The translations under genes and the position numbers were made by a program. The notes below the pieces were generated by a model. That model ran no database searches. It saw only the letters and a program-made list of their open reading frames with translations, and was not told where the DNA came from. From Bradymonas sediminis (lineage in GTDB: Bacteria; Myxococcota_A; Bradymonadia; Bradymonadales; Bradymonadaceae), in the NCBI RefSeq assembly GCF_003258315.1, contig NZ_CP030032.1, positions 3,660,501-3,724,500 of the forward strand: a stretch of 64,000 nt of DNA, given 5' to 3'. This document shows positions 44,001 through 51,518 of the stretch, one piece after another. Each line of letters opens with the position of its first letter. The first letter of the stretch is position 1.

Positions 44001-44279
44001 GGCGTGAACACCTTCTTGTCCGACGCCGACGAGGACGAGCACGACCTGGAGCTTATCCGCTCCACCGAAGCCGAAAAGAAGGCCCAGATCGCCAACCTCG
44101 CCGCGTTCCAGCAGGCCCGCGCCGACCAGGCCGAAGCCGCGCTCGAGCGGCTCAAGCAGGCCGCGCTCAACCACGGCAATATTTTTGCTGAGTTGATGCA
44201 CACGGTGCGCTACGCGAGCCTTGGGCAGATCACCCACGCGCTTTATGAGGTGGGTGGGCAGTATCGGCGGGCGATGTGA
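41037..44279 (+). CDS. icmF: Fused isobutyryl-CoA mutase IcmF
   Basis: 1080 residues from the ATG at 41037; an upstream GTG-type frame from 40893 is not protein-like. Domains: B12-binding (1-150) with the axial-ligand motif LFDGHDAA (His34), then a MeaB-type GTPase (about 200-480) with Walker A GTGGAGKS (207-214) and a distal NKYEKAG, then the mutase barrel (about 530-1050) with [11 protein letters not shown], whose Phe is typical of IcmF rather than methylmalonyl-CoA mutase, and [14 protein letters not shown]. It interconverts isobutyryl- and butyryl-CoA using adenosylcobalamin. Length and order match known IcmF proteins. The gene stands alone. Confidence 0.96.
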   Translation: MSGSYKKAGQIASEPIALKNHVRFVTAASLFDGHDAAINVMRRIIQDSGAEVIHLGHNRSVVDIVEAAIQEDAQGIAISSYQGGHIEFFKYMHDLLEERGAGHIQIFAGGGGVIVPEEIKELEDYGIVKIFSPDDGRSMGLQGMINFMLEKTDYDVTEQGSTPSAELIAQKNTLAISRAISFAEHAKFDALALPKPTNPAPVVGITGTGGAGKSSLTDEFVRRYVHDFEDKTVAIISIDPTRRRSGGALLGDRIRMNSLTPERTFMRSMATRQSKGELAAAIDEAVHIAQCAGFDLIVVETSGIGQGDADIVDHCDHSIYVMTSEFGASSQLEKIDMLDLSDFVVINKYEKAGSLDSLRAVRKQVRRNRKLWDAEDDDLPVFATIASQFGDSGVTALYQAVIKKAFGEVPPSKWKADGPVTQKQNEIIPPARERYLAELAETCRDYRAQVEAQAELASRLYRIEGARAELADADADDLTQALEARHTAIEADLTRETQKLLEGWEDLKAAYDGDETIIEIRGKGVPFELVTESLSGTKIRKVALPKYRDWGDQIRWQMLENVPGRFPYTAGVFPFKRVDEHPARMFAGEGTPERTNQRFHYLSQGEKAKRLSTAFDSVTLYGEDPALRPDIYGKIGNSGVSICSLDDMKKLYAGFDLADPYTSVSMTINGPAPIILAMFLNTAIDQQVEAYRTENGHVPEGEAYEKLYDDTLRAVRGTVQADILKEDQAQNTCIFSTDFALKMMGDIQAYFIDKKVRNYYSVSISGYHIAEAGANPITQLAFTLANGFTYVEYYLSRGMHIDDFAPNLSFFFSNGMDPEYTVLGRVARRIWSVVMREKYGANARSQRLKYHIQTSGRSLHAQEVQFNDIRTTLQALLALFDNCNSLHTNAYDEAITTPTEASVRRALAIQLIINKEFGLAKNENPNQGSFIVEELTDLVEEAVLQEFENISNRGGVLGAMERQYQRSQIQEESIYYERKKHSGALPIIGVNTFLSDADEDEHDLELIRSTEAEKKAQIANLAAFQQARADQAEAALERLKQAALNHGNIFAELMHTVRYASLGQITHALYEVGGQYRRAM

Positions 44280-44337
44280 GTAGGACGGAGCCCGGACGGC
44301 CCTGGCTTCAATGCTCTTGCTATTGTGGGTCACACTC

Positions 44338-44371
44338 TTGGGCTTCGCCCAATGCGGGCCGGGAGGCCCGC
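44338..44371. repeat. Twin hairpins between icmF and the Mrr gene
   Basis: TTGGGC-TTC-GCCCAA (44338-44352) is followed directly by GCGGGCC-GGGA-GGCCCGC (44354-44371). Neither has a U-tract. They look like a small REP-type structure or an mRNA-stabilising element 3' of icmF. Confidence 0.5.
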
Positions 44372-44414
44372 ACTCCGATAAATCAAACGGACGGCCAAGC
44401 AAGGAACTCAACAG

Positions 44415-45887
44415 ATGACTCAAGAAAACCCCACATACGATCTCTATATTGAACCACTGTTGGCTCTACTTGCCGAATACCCGTCAGGGCTCAAAACATC
44501 GCAAATCTACGAAGACCTCGCCACACGCATGAGCCTTTCGCAGGCGCAACGCGCCGCCCTACTGCCCAGTGGTACCCAACCGGTCTATCACAACCGAATT
44601 GGCTGGGCGCACGACCGCCTAAAGCGCGCGGGGCTTTCGCGGAGCATCAAACGCGGCACCTGGGCGTTGACTCAACGCGGCAGGGCGGCTGCCGAACTAT
44701 ACGCCGCCGGAATGCCGGCCGAACTCCATCAGGCGATTGCCAGGCCACGAGATAAAGGCGTCCCGGATGAATTAATCAAGCTCGACCCATATGAGTTTGA
44801 CGGCGGCGAAATGCTCCCGCCAAACCTCGAGGTACAAATTGACGCGTTCGACGCTGAGACATTCACCGCAGTCGAAGCCGCCAAAATCGTGCTCGCCGAG
44901 GTCGACGGGCCGCTCCATTATGGCGAAATTACCCGGCGTATATTGGAGCGCGGCTTGTGGACGACCAGCGGCGCCACGCCCGATGCCACCATCGGCGCGA
45001 AGCTAGCCGTGGACATCAAAAACAAAGGCGACGCGTCGGATTTTATACGAATAAAACCGGGCATTTATGACCTAAATCGAGACGGGCTCGAGACTGCATC
45101 AGAGGCCGAAATCGAGTGTATCCCCGAAGACCCAGACACGTCAGCACCTGAATATATATCGACGCTTGAGCCGCTGTCCTTTACCGACGCCGCCGAGCGC
45201 ATCCTGCAGGTCTTCGCCGAGCGCGAGCCGATGCATTACGCAGAGATCACGGACCGCGCGCTCGATCTGGGGCTGCTCGTTAGCGAGAGCAAAAACCCGT
45301 CGACCACCCTCAACGCGTCCATCCTTCAGGAGACCAAACGACGCAAAGAGCGCGGCGACACGCAGCGCTTTGAGATGCTCGGCGACGGCATGATCGGGCT
45401 TACACGGTGGAACCAGACCGGGCTGACCGCCTATATTGAGGCTCACAACGAAAGCGTACGTCGCAGGCTTCACGAGCAACTTCACGAGATGGACCCCACC
45501 GAGTTTGAGGAGTTAGCCGGGCAATTGCTCGTCGCGCTCGGGTTCACCGACGTGGCCGTCACGACGCGTCATAACGACGGCGGAATCGATGTGCGTGGCA
45601 CCCTGGTCGTCGGCGATGTCATTCGCACCAAGATGGCCGTCCAGGTCAAACGCTGGAAGAGCAATATTCAAACGCCCATCGTCCAACAGGTCCGCGGAAG
45701 CCTTGGCTCTCATGAGCAAGGCCTGATCATCACCACCAGCGACTTTAGCGCGGGTGCCCGCGCAGAGGCCGAGCGCTCCGACGCCGTGCCGGTCGGGCTG
45801 ATGGACGGTCAGCAATTGGTGCGGCTGCTCGTCGAATATGGTCTGGGCGTCGAGAAGGACGCGTTGAATCTGCTGCGCCTTAGTTAA
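44415..45887 (+). CDS. Mrr-type restriction endonuclease with two HARE-HTH domains
   Basis: 490 residues. Residues about 8-95 are an Mrr N-terminal winged helix (YHNRIGWAHDRLKRAGL, RGTWALTQRGR). Residues 151-222 (TAVEAAKIVLAEVDGPLHYG to KPGIYDLN) and 254-331 (SFTDAAERILQVFAEREPMH onward) are two HARE-HTH modules, predicted to sense DNA modification. Residues 359-480 are the Mrr catalytic domain, with Glu363/365, Asp392 in GGIDVRG and the QVK motif at 410-412. It probably cuts DNA bearing modified bases (type IV restriction). No partner methylase is nearby, consistent with type IV. AAGGA precedes the start. Confidence 0.9.
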   Translation: MTQENPTYDLYIEPLLALLAEYPSGLKTSQIYEDLATRMSLSQAQRAALLPSGTQPVYHNRIGWAHDRLKRAGLSRSIKRGTWALTQRGRAAAELYAAGMPAELHQAIARPRDKGVPDELIKLDPYEFDGGEMLPPNLEVQIDAFDAETFTAVEAAKIVLAEVDGPLHYGEITRRILERGLWTTSGATPDATIGAKLAVDIKNKGDASDFIRIKPGIYDLNRDGLETASEAEIECIPEDPDTSAPEYISTLEPLSFTDAAERILQVFAEREPMHYAEITDRALDLGLLVSESKNPSTTLNASILQETKRRKERGDTQRFEMLGDGMIGLTRWNQTGLTAYIEAHNESVRRRLHEQLHEMDPTEFEELAGQLLVALGFTDVAVTTRHNDGGIDVRGTLVVGDVIRTKMAVQVKRWKSNIQTPIVQQVRGSLGSHEQGLIITTSDFSAGARAEAERSDAVPVGLMDGQQLVRLLVEYGLGVEKDALNLLRLS

Positions 45888-45953
45888 GCTGGGCGCCTCG
45901 CGCAGGCCGCCCCCCTCGACGATCACTCCCATACCGCGTCTGACCCGCCCTCA

Positions 45954-46118
45954 CCCCTCAAAAAACGTCGGCCTTAGCCTAAAATCGAGGGCTATCGCCT
46001 CAAAAACCGGCCCTTTGCCCCATTTTTTGAGCCCCAAGCCCTCAAAAATCGTCACTGTCGACGCAAATTTGTCGGGCCAAGCCCTCAAAAATGAGGCAGG
46101 TGGCTCATTTTTGAGGGC
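45954..46118. repeat. Cluster of CCTCAAAAA words with a 15-bp hairpin
   Basis: Copies on the plus strand begin at about 45955, 45998, 46039 and 46082; reverse copies lie near 46024-46031 and 46108-46117. The last pair forms GCCCTCAAAAATGAG (46081-46095), loop GCAGGTGG, and the perfect complement to 46118. The spacing is irregular, so it is not a CRISPR. No U-tract follows. Confidence 0.75.
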
Positions 46119-46232
46119 AAAGGCCTTCTAAGTTACGGTTGAGGTTCCGAATTTGTCGGGCGCAGCCCTCCCGGCGCGGGGTGCCGGGCGGGTGCATCAG
46201 GCCGAGAGCCCGGACTCCTTCGTTTGCGCCGC

Positions 46233-46283
46233 TCGCACCAACGACAAAACGCCCCGCCCCATTCGATGGGGCGGGGCGTTTTT
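46233..46283. terminator. Terminator-like hairpin, copy 1
   Basis: CGCCCCGCCCCAT-TCG-ATGGGGCGGGGCG followed by TTTTT on the plus strand, and preceded by TCGCACCAACGACAAAA. The whole 47-bp stretch recurs at 46915-46961. The nearest plus-strand gene that it could terminate is the Mrr gene, about 360 bp upstream. Confidence 0.8.
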
Positions 46284-46443
46284 ATGTGCGCCTGGGCTTC
46301 AACCGCCCTGACCCACGTAATTTTAACAAAAATTTAACGCCATTCGCCTCCATACACACCGCTCCAATCCTTGCCACCCAAATAAACAGGTGACATTCTA
46401 AAGGCACATCTTTGTAAAATATTACTATGGACGGGAGCCACAC

Positions 46444-46914
46444 ATGGCGAAGAGAACGTATGCGTTTCTATTCTTGCTATTCTTTGTATTTGCTTGCGGC
46501 GATGACGCGCCAAGCGCGAAAGAAGAAATCGATTCTAGTTTAGCCGATCTAGAAGAGAGCAGCGAAGAGTACAGCAAGGAGTTTTGTGTTTGCTATGCAG
46601 ATATTACCAATAATGGCGATATGAACCAGTGTATCATGGAGCAAGGGACCACCAACCCGCTCCCCACGGCATGTGAGCGCGATGTTGCCGAGTGCTATGC
46701 CGAAGATTATACCGTATTTATCCGCTGCGCCACGAACGCGATCGACGAGTTTCGCCGCTGCATCTCCTCATGCCCAACCTCCAGCTCTCAGATCGACAGT
46801 TGCGTCAACACGCTCAACATGCGCCAGTCGACCTGCGACAAAAATTTACCGGCGGATGTGAAAATCCATATGGATGCGTGTACTTCCGGTCAAAAATTCA
46901 CCTGCGATAACTAA
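46444..46914 (+). CDS. Cysteine-rich lipoprotein
   Basis: 156 residues. A short signal peptide ends in a lipobox-like FVFAC, followed by GDDAPSAKEE and a Ser/Glu-rich helix. The rest contains about 12 cysteines in pairs (FCVCYADI, CERDVAECYAEDYTVFIRC, CISSCPTSSSQIDSCVN, STCDKN, MDACTSGQKFTC), probably all in disulfides. It is a single gene with GGGAG before its ATG, flanked by two copies of the same 47-bp terminator element. The lower GC in its 5' third differs from its neighbours. Function unknown; probably exposed on the cell surface. Confidence 0.8.
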   Translation: MAKRTYAFLFLLFFVFACGDDAPSAKEEIDSSLADLEESSEEYSKEFCVCYADITNNGDMNQCIMEQGTTNPLPTACERDVAECYAEDYTVFIRCATNAIDEFRRCISSCPTSSSQIDSCVNTLNMRQSTCDKNLPADVKIHMDACTSGQKFTCDN

Positions 46915-46961
46915 TCGCACCAACGACAAAATGCCCCGCCCCATTCGATGGGGCGGGGCGT
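46915..46961. terminator. Terminator-like hairpin, copy 2 (bidirectional)
   Basis: GCCCCGCCCCAT-TCG-ATGGGGCGGGGC, part of a 47-bp direct repeat of 46233-46279 with one clear mismatch. In the minus direction it is followed by AUUUUG, so it probably ends the sulfur operon (stop at 46989) as well as the lipoprotein gene. Confidence 0.82.
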
Positions 46962-46988
46962 CTGTGTGTCAGCTTCCGAACAATACTC

Positions 46989-47864
46989 TCACTCCGCCGA
47001 TGCCGGCATCGCCTCGGCCTGGCCGCGGGCGGCCAGGCGGCGCACGCTGAGCACCACAAAGACCACGACCGTGGCCGCAAACCCGCTGCGGATCATCGGG
47101 GCGCCGAGCTGCTCGCCGAGGATCAACGTGCCGGCGATGAGCACGAAATAGGCGAAGCCGATGCGCAGACGGCTGGCGTCGATGCGTTTGTTGACCTCGG
47201 CGCCCACAAACGAGCCGATGATGGAGGCGACCAGGAAGGCGACCGCCAACTTATAGTCGATGGTGACGTGGCTGATATGGCCGAGGAAGCCGGCGTAGGA
47301 GTTCATCGTGACGACCAGCAGGGAGGTGCCGATGGCGCGGCGGATCGGCAGGCCGGCGACGACGACCAGGGTCGGCACGACGATAAATCCGCCGCCTGCG
47401 CCGACCAATCCGGTCAGAAGGCCGACGCCAATCCCCAGCGGGATGAGCTTTCGAAACGGGACGCGCCTCGGCTTGGGGGCGTCGTGGGTGACCGCGGCGG
47501 CGGCGGGGGTTTTGCGCCCCCGAAGCATCATCACCGCGGCGAGCAACATGATCAGCGAGAAGCCGGCGAGCAACATTTCACCGGGGAAGAGGCTGGCGAG
47601 GTTGCCGCCCACGAAGGCGCCTGCCATGGCGCAGATGCCGAAGACCACCCCGGCCCGCCAGGCCACATTGCCGGCGCGCGCGTGCGAGACCACCGCGACC
47701 GCGCTGGTCGTCCCGATGACGAAGAGGCTCGTCGCGATGGCCGACTTTTCGCTGAGTTCGACCAGATAGACCAGGGTCGGCACGGCCATAATCGAGCCGC
47801 CCCCGCCCAACAAACCCACGACAAAACCCACGATGAGCGCTGCGATGATTGCGATCGTCGACAT
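46989..47864 (-). CDS. TauE/SafE-family sulfite or sulfur-oxyanion exporter, paralogue 1
   Basis: 291 residues with about eight transmembrane helices in the two-fold repeat typical of TauE/SafE: IVGFVVGLLGGGGSIMAVPT in the first half and VGLLTGLVGAGGGFIVVPTL in the second, each with the conserved glycine-rich loop. It probably exports sulfite or another sulfur compound. It is the last gene of the six-gene operon starting at 51233 and is a paralogue of the first gene (shared LVGAGGGF(I/V)(V/I)P and YFVLIAGTLILGEQL). The gap of 133 bp from the DsrE gene is the longest in the operon. Confidence 0.92.
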   Translation of the reverse strand: MSTIAIIAALIVGFVVGLLGGGGSIMAVPTLVYLVELSEKSAIATSLFVIGTTSAVAVVSHARAGNVAWRAGVVFGICAMAGAFVGGNLASLFPGEMLLAGFSLIMLLAAVMMLRGRKTPAAAAVTHDAPKPRRVPFRKLIPLGIGVGLLTGLVGAGGGFIVVPTLVVVAGLPIRRAIGTSLLVVTMNSYAGFLGHISHVTIDYKLAVAFLVASIIGSFVGAEVNKRIDASRLRIGFAYFVLIAGTLILGEQLGAPMIRSGFAATVVVFVVLSVRRLAARGQAEAMPASAE

Positions 47865-47997
47865 GCGATTTCCGGCAAGAAAAACACGATACCAGGCGTC
47901 GACGACCTCGCGCGCGCTGCGCGAAGTCGCCGGGTCGAACGCCTGATTTTAGATGCTGCGATTCAGAGGTGATGAGGAGGAGACGCGGGCGCCTGAC

Positions 47998-48480
47998 TCA
48001 GAGCACTACCGCCTCGTAACCCGCCGCCTGGAGACGGGCAAGCTCGATAAACCCGTTGGGGACCACCTCGACGCTCGGGGCGAGCGCGGCGGGGTCGATA
48101 TTCATGGCCTCCAGGGTGATGCCGCAGGCGACCACGCGCACGTCGCCCTCTTTTTCGGTGCGCTCGATCTCGGCCTGAATATCGGTGTCGGCGAGCAAAA
48201 ACTCCACCGCCGGACCGCAGACCACGATCGTGACCTGGTCGGCCTGGTAGCCGCCGACTCCCTGGAACATCTGGCGCGCGGTGAGCAGGCCGACCTGCAG
48301 GTGGCGCTCGGTGCGCACCCCGATGGCGGCCTTATGGGGTTGCTCGGCTTGCTGCGCGTTGGCGCCGAGCGCCTGCGGCTGCGACTCGGCGCCCGCCGTC
48401 GCGCAGCCCGAGGCGAGCGCGGTCAGACCGACCAGTAAAATCATCAGCGACAGCAGCTTCTTCGTCGTACTCAACAACAT
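47998..48480 (-). CDS. DsrE-family lipoprotein
   Basis: 160 residues from the ATG at 48480 (GGAG upstream); the longer open frame lies over the neighbouring hydrolase gene and is not real. The signal peptide ends in the lipobox ALASGC. A DsrE-like alpha/beta domain follows: DQVTIVVCGPAVEFLL, VRVVACGITLEAMNID with the conserved Cys, and a closing EVVPNGFIELARLQAAGYE. DsrE proteins normally carry sulfur on a Cys in the cytosol; this one should be periplasmic and lipid-anchored. Its place in the sulfur operon suggests sulfane-sulfur binding outside the cytoplasm (inference). Confidence 0.88.
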   Translation of the reverse strand: MLLSTTKKLLSLMILLVGLTALASGCATAGAESQPQALGANAQQAEQPHKAAIGVRTERHLQVGLLTARQMFQGVGGYQADQVTIVVCGPAVEFLLADTDIQAEIERTEKEGDVRVVACGITLEAMNIDPAALAPSVEVVPNGFIELARLQAAGYEAVVL

Positions 48481-48529
48481 ATTAGGCTCCGTAAAAGACA
48501 TGCTCCAAGAGACGCCCGGGCGTGGGGGC

Positions 48530-49429
48530 TCAGACCTCGTTAAGCTCGGTCTCGCCCTCGTCGCGGCTCGGCTTAAAGACGTTGACCGGGATGCGCAGGT
48601 AGCGCACTTCGTTGCCGCTGGGCTGCGGCAGATGCCCGGCGTCGACGTTGACCTGCACGCTCTGGAACAGCAGGCGCGGAGCCTCGAGACCGGCGTCGCG
48701 CTCGTCGCGGAATTTGATGAACTCCTCTTTGCTGCGCCCGGCCGGGATCTGAATATTATTGGCCTTTTGCTCGCCGATGGTCGTCTCCCACGCCAGCTCG
48801 CGCCCCCCGGGCTGATAGTCGTGGCCGACGAAGACGCGGGTGTCATCGGGCAGCGCGTAGAGCTTTTGCACCGACTCGTAGAGGTCGGCGGAGCTGCCGC
48901 CGGGGAAGTCGCAACGCCCGGTGCCCATATCGGGCATAAAGAGCGCGTCGCCGGTGAAGATCGCGTCCTCTACCTTATAGGTCACGCACGCCGGGGTGTG
49001 CCCCGGGGTGAAGATGGTCTCAATGGTGAGCGTTCCCACCTGGAGCGGCTCATCCTCATTGAGGAGCAGGTCGAATTGACGCCCGTCGGTGGGGAAATCA
49101 GCCGGCAGGTCGAAGACGTTTTTAAAGACCTTCTGCACCTCGGTGATGCGCTCGCCGACGGCGAGTTTCGCCTGCGGGAAGGCCTGTTGGACGATCTGCG
49201 AGCCCGACAGATGGTCGGCGTGGGCGTGGGTCTCCAGGATATATTGGAGCTTGAGGTCGTTGTCCTTGACGAAGGCGATCAGCGCGTCGGCCGACTCGGT
49301 CCAGGTCTTCGAGGACTTCGGCTCATAGTCGAGCACCGGGTCGATCACCACGGCGTCGCGGGTGTCGACGTCGTAGACAACATAGGAGAGCGTGGACGTA
49401 CGAGTGTCATAAAACGATTTAATTTCCAT
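48530..49429 (-). CDS. blh: MBL-fold persulfide-dioxygenase-like hydrolase (Blh/ETHE1 type)
   Basis: 299 residues, start with an excellent AGGAGGT. Metal ligands of the family are visible: [10 protein letters not shown] (HxHxDH, about 67-72), the GHTPACV His, [11 protein letters not shown] (Asp), and VGHDYQPGG (His). [11 protein letters not shown] corresponds to the Arg/Asp substrate region of ETHE1. These enzymes oxidise glutathione persulfide to sulfite in an iron-dependent reaction; Blh relatives occur with YeeE-type proteins and TauE exporters. Here sulfite produced could leave through the two TauE proteins. The C-terminal 50 residues ([16 protein letters not shown]) extend the usual fold. 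Confidence 0.92.
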   Translation of the reverse strand: MEIKSFYDTRTSTLSYVVYDVDTRDAVVIDPVLDYEPKSSKTWTESADALIAFVKDNDLKLQYILETHAHADHLSGSQIVQQAFPQAKLAVGERITEVQKVFKNVFDLPADFPTDGRQFDLLLNEDEPLQVGTLTIETIFTPGHTPACVTYKVEDAIFTGDALFMPDMGTGRCDFPGGSSADLYESVQKLYALPDDTRVFVGHDYQPGGRELAWETTIGEQKANNIQIPAGRSKEEFIKFRDERDAGLEAPRLLFQSVQVNVDAGHLPQPSGNEVRYLRIPVNVFKPSRDEGETELNEV

Positions 49430-49454
49430 GGTGCAACCTCCTAGTTTGGGTGGA

Positions 49455-49877
49455 TTATGACTTCTTCAACTGTTTATCGAAGGCCGTGAAGAGGAACATC
49501 CCTGCGGCCATGGCAATAACAAAAATAAACGCGGGCGCCTGCAATGAGACCAGCGAGGTGATCCCGGGGCCGGGGCAAAAGCCCGCGATACCCCAACCGA
49601 TGCCGAAGAGCGCGCCGCCGGTCACCAGTCGCCAGTCGATATCCTTGCTGGTGGGCAGGTGGAATTTCTCGGCAAAGAGCGGACGCTGGCGCTTAAAGAT
49701 GAAGCGAAAGAGCACCAGGTTGACCAGCACCGCGCCGCCCATGACAAAAGCGAGGCTGGGGTCCCAATTGCCAAAGAAGTCCAAAAACCCGATGACCTTG
49801 CTCGGCTGAGTCATGCCCGACAAGACCAGCCCGATGCCGAAGAGAATACCTGAAATTAACACGATAGAGCGGTTCAT
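49455..49877 (-). CDS. YeeE/YedE-type sulfur transporter half, second gene
   Basis: 140 residues from the ATG at 49877, preceded by GGAGGTG and overlapping the upstream stop as TAATG (translational coupling). Four hydrophobic helices; family motifs [20 protein letters not shown] and [16 protein letters not shown] with the conserved Cys of the pore-like loop. YeeE/YedE proteins import thiosulfate or sulfur species; this is the short DUF6691-type half. With the upstream half it makes a two-gene PmpAB-like pair. The direction of transport here is not known. Confidence 0.9.
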   Translation of the reverse strand: MNRSIVLISGILFGIGLVLSGMTQPSKVIGFLDFFGNWDPSLAFVMGGAVLVNLVLFRFIFKRQRPLFAEKFHLPTSKDIDWRLVTGGALFGIGWGIAGFCPGPGITSLVSLQAPAFIFVIAMAAGMFLFTAFDKQLKKS

Positions 49878-50305
49878 TATGCACCTCCAAGGAGCAGATT
49901 CATCACGAAGACGGTGATCGCGCCGGTGGCCATAAAGGACACCGTCGCGACCAGCGAGCGGGCCGAGAAGCGCGGCAGGCCGCACACGCCGTGGCCGCTG
50001 GTGCAGCCGCTGCCGAGGCGGGTGCCAAAGCCCACCAGCAGCCCGGCGAGCGCGACCATCCAGGGCGCGCGCTCCACCGTGATGGCGAAGGACTCGGGGG
50101 TAAAGAGCATCATGAACGCTCCGCCCACCAGGAGTCCGCCGATGAACAGCGCGCGCCAGCCGAACTCGCCTTTTTGGGGCTGAATCACCCCGTTGAAGAT
50201 CCCGCTGATGCCCGCGATGCGCCCGTTTGCGCCGAGCATAATCGCGGCGGACAGCCCGATGAGAATGCCCCCGATGGTTGATGCGAATGGCGTGAAGTTT
50301 TCCAT
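49877..50305 (-). CDS. YeeE/YedE-type sulfur transporter half, first gene
   Basis: 142 residues with four transmembrane helices. The family signature [19 protein letters not shown] holds the two conserved cysteines that relay sulfur through YeeE. The first helix, [20 protein letters not shown], is also typical. It pairs with the overlapping downstream half. Located 64 bp after the TauE paralogue 2 gene in the sigma-54-type operon. Confidence 0.93.
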   Translation of the reverse strand: MENFTPFASTIGGILIGLSAAIMLGANGRIAGISGIFNGVIQPQKGEFGWRALFIGGLLVGGAFMMLFTPESFAITVERAPWMVALAGLLVGFGTRLGSGCTSGHGVCGLPRFSARSLVATVSFMATGAITVFVMNLLLGGA

Positions 50306-50369
50306 AACTATTATCCTACTGCGTTGATATATAACGTGAATTCGTTGCGAAAGCGTTCGAGACTTGAGT

Positions 50370-51233
50370 TCAGGGTGTGGCCACCGATTTCTTGGCGGCG
50401 CGCCGGGTGCCTAAATAGCGCAGGCCGAAGGCGACCGCCGCGATCACCACGGCGAGTATCATATTGAGAATCAGAGGCGATTCGAGCTGCTCGCCGAGGA
50501 TGAGCGTGCCGGCGATGAGGACGAAATAGGCGAAGCCGGTGCGCAAGCGGGCGGCGTTGATGCGCTGGCTGACCGCCGCGCCGGCAAAAGTGCCGATGAC
50601 CGAGGCGACCGCGAAGCCGCCCGCCAGGAGGAAGTCGATCTCCACGTGACCGAGATAACCGGCGAAGCCTGCGAAAGATTTCAGCGCGATGATCGCCAGC
50701 GAGGTCCCAATGGCCAGGCGCATCGAAATGCCACCGAATATCACCAGGGCAGGCACGATGACAAACCCGCCACCGGCGCCGACAAGGCCGGACAAAAGCC
50801 CGACCGCCCCGCCCAGGGCGAGCAACTTCGCGGCCGAGACCCGGGGCTCGGCGCCCGGCTGGGCCGCGACCGGCACCTTCGCCCCGCCGCGAAGCATCAG
50901 CGTCGCCGACAGCAACATGATGGCCGCGAAGCCCCCGATCAACAACTGACCGGGGATCAATTTGGCAAAACTGCCGCCCAGGTAGGCGGCGGCCATCGCG
51001 GCGCCGCCGAAGATGCCGCCGGTGCGCCAGTCGACGTTGCCGGCGCGGGCGTGTGAGATCACGGCCCCCAGGCCGGTCGCGCCGACCACCAGGAGGCTGG
51101 TCGCGATGGCGACCTTATCCTCCAGACCGATTAAATACATCAGGATTGGCACCGCGAGGATCGAGCCGCCCCCGCCCAATAGGCCAAGTACGAATCCCAT
51201 CGCGAGCGCGGCGATGATTGCTGTGATTGTCAT
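50370..51233 (-). CDS. TauE/SafE-family exporter, paralogue 2
   Basis: 287 residues from the ATG at 51233, which has a strong AAGGAGAT. Eight helices in two halves: LAMGFVLGLLGGGGSILAVP and VGLLSGLVGAGGGFVIVPAL. First gene of the sulfur operon, about 50 nt downstream of the predicted sigma-54 start site. It is clearly paralogous to 46989-47864 but diverged throughout, so the duplication is not recent. Sulfite or related anion export is inferred from family and context. Confidence 0.92.
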   Translation of the reverse strand: MTITAIIAALAMGFVLGLLGGGGSILAVPILMYLIGLEDKVAIATSLLVVGATGLGAVISHARAGNVDWRTGGIFGGAAMAAAYLGGSFAKLIPGQLLIGGFAAIMLLSATLMLRGGAKVPVAAQPGAEPRVSAAKLLALGGAVGLLSGLVGAGGGFVIVPALVIFGGISMRLAIGTSLAIIALKSFAGFAGYLGHVEIDFLLAGGFAVASVIGTFAGAAVSQRINAARLRTGFAYFVLIAGTLILGEQLESPLILNMILAVVIAAVAFGLRYLGTRRAAKKSVATP

Positions 51234-51292
51234 AATATCTCCTTGGCAACGGTGCACCAAATAAGTCAATAGCTACTTCCGCCAGCCTATAG

Positions 51293-51309
51293 TGCATTTG
51301 GCGTGCCAA
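51293..51309 (-). promoter_or_regulatory. Sigma-54 (-24/-12) promoter of the sulfur operon
   Basis: Minus strand TTGGCACGCCAAATGCA, read from 51309 to 51293. GG and GC are separated by exactly 10 bp, and TGGCACG matches the -24 consensus; the -12 box is ATGC for TTGC. The start site would be near 51282, about 50 nt before the TauE gene. A divergent sigma-54 activator gene begins at 51519. Confidence 0.85.
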
Positions 51310-51427
51310 CATTGAAAAAGCCCGCGCTGCGCCGGCCAAATGCGGCCATCACGCCGTTGTGGAGGCGATCGCTGAGCTTAACCTTACCGAAGCTCGCTAT
51401 TGCATGAGATGCTAAAACGGGCATAAT

Positions 51428-51465
51428 GTTTCAAATTGTTTCGACAACGCCCAATAAAACGAAAC
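51428..51465. promoter_or_regulatory. Candidate activator-binding region
   Basis: GTTTCA (51428-51433), GTTTCG (51438-51443) and CGAAAC (51460-51465) lie 119 to 172 bp upstream of the -24 box, a usual distance for an upstream activator site; the last two are an inverted pair. Weak evidence. Confidence 0.3.
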
Positions 51466-51518
51466 CCCCTTAATAATCTCGAACGTGACATCGCAGCAGC
51501 GCGGGACCACCGAACCCT

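Larger units (their letters stand above)
45888..46443. other. Repeat-rich intergenic region
   Basis: 556 bp without a credible gene. It contains at least six copies of CCTCAAAAA or its complement between 45954 and 46118, a 15-bp-stem hairpin at 46081-46118, a direct repeat AATTTGTCGGGC followed by AGCCCTC near 46065-46087 and 46149-46171, and a terminator-like hairpin at 46246-46283. The AT-rich last 80 bp probably carry the promoter of the lipoprotein gene. Confidence 0.7.

Noticed and set aside
45950-46171. CRISPR-like appearance of repeated CCTCAAAAA words
   Set aside because: Repeats are only 9-14 bp, occur in both orientations with uneven spacing, and no cas gene is present.
46233-46961. 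Attachment sites of an integrated element (47-bp direct repeats)
   Set aside because: The repeats are terminator hairpins and no integrase is present; recorded instead as a possible recombination-prone cassette.
47998-48846. A 282-codon version of the DsrE gene
   Set aside because: The upstream 122 codons overlap the hydrolase gene in another frame and are Ser/Arg-rich noise; the ATG at 48480 has a Shine-Dalgarno and signal peptide.
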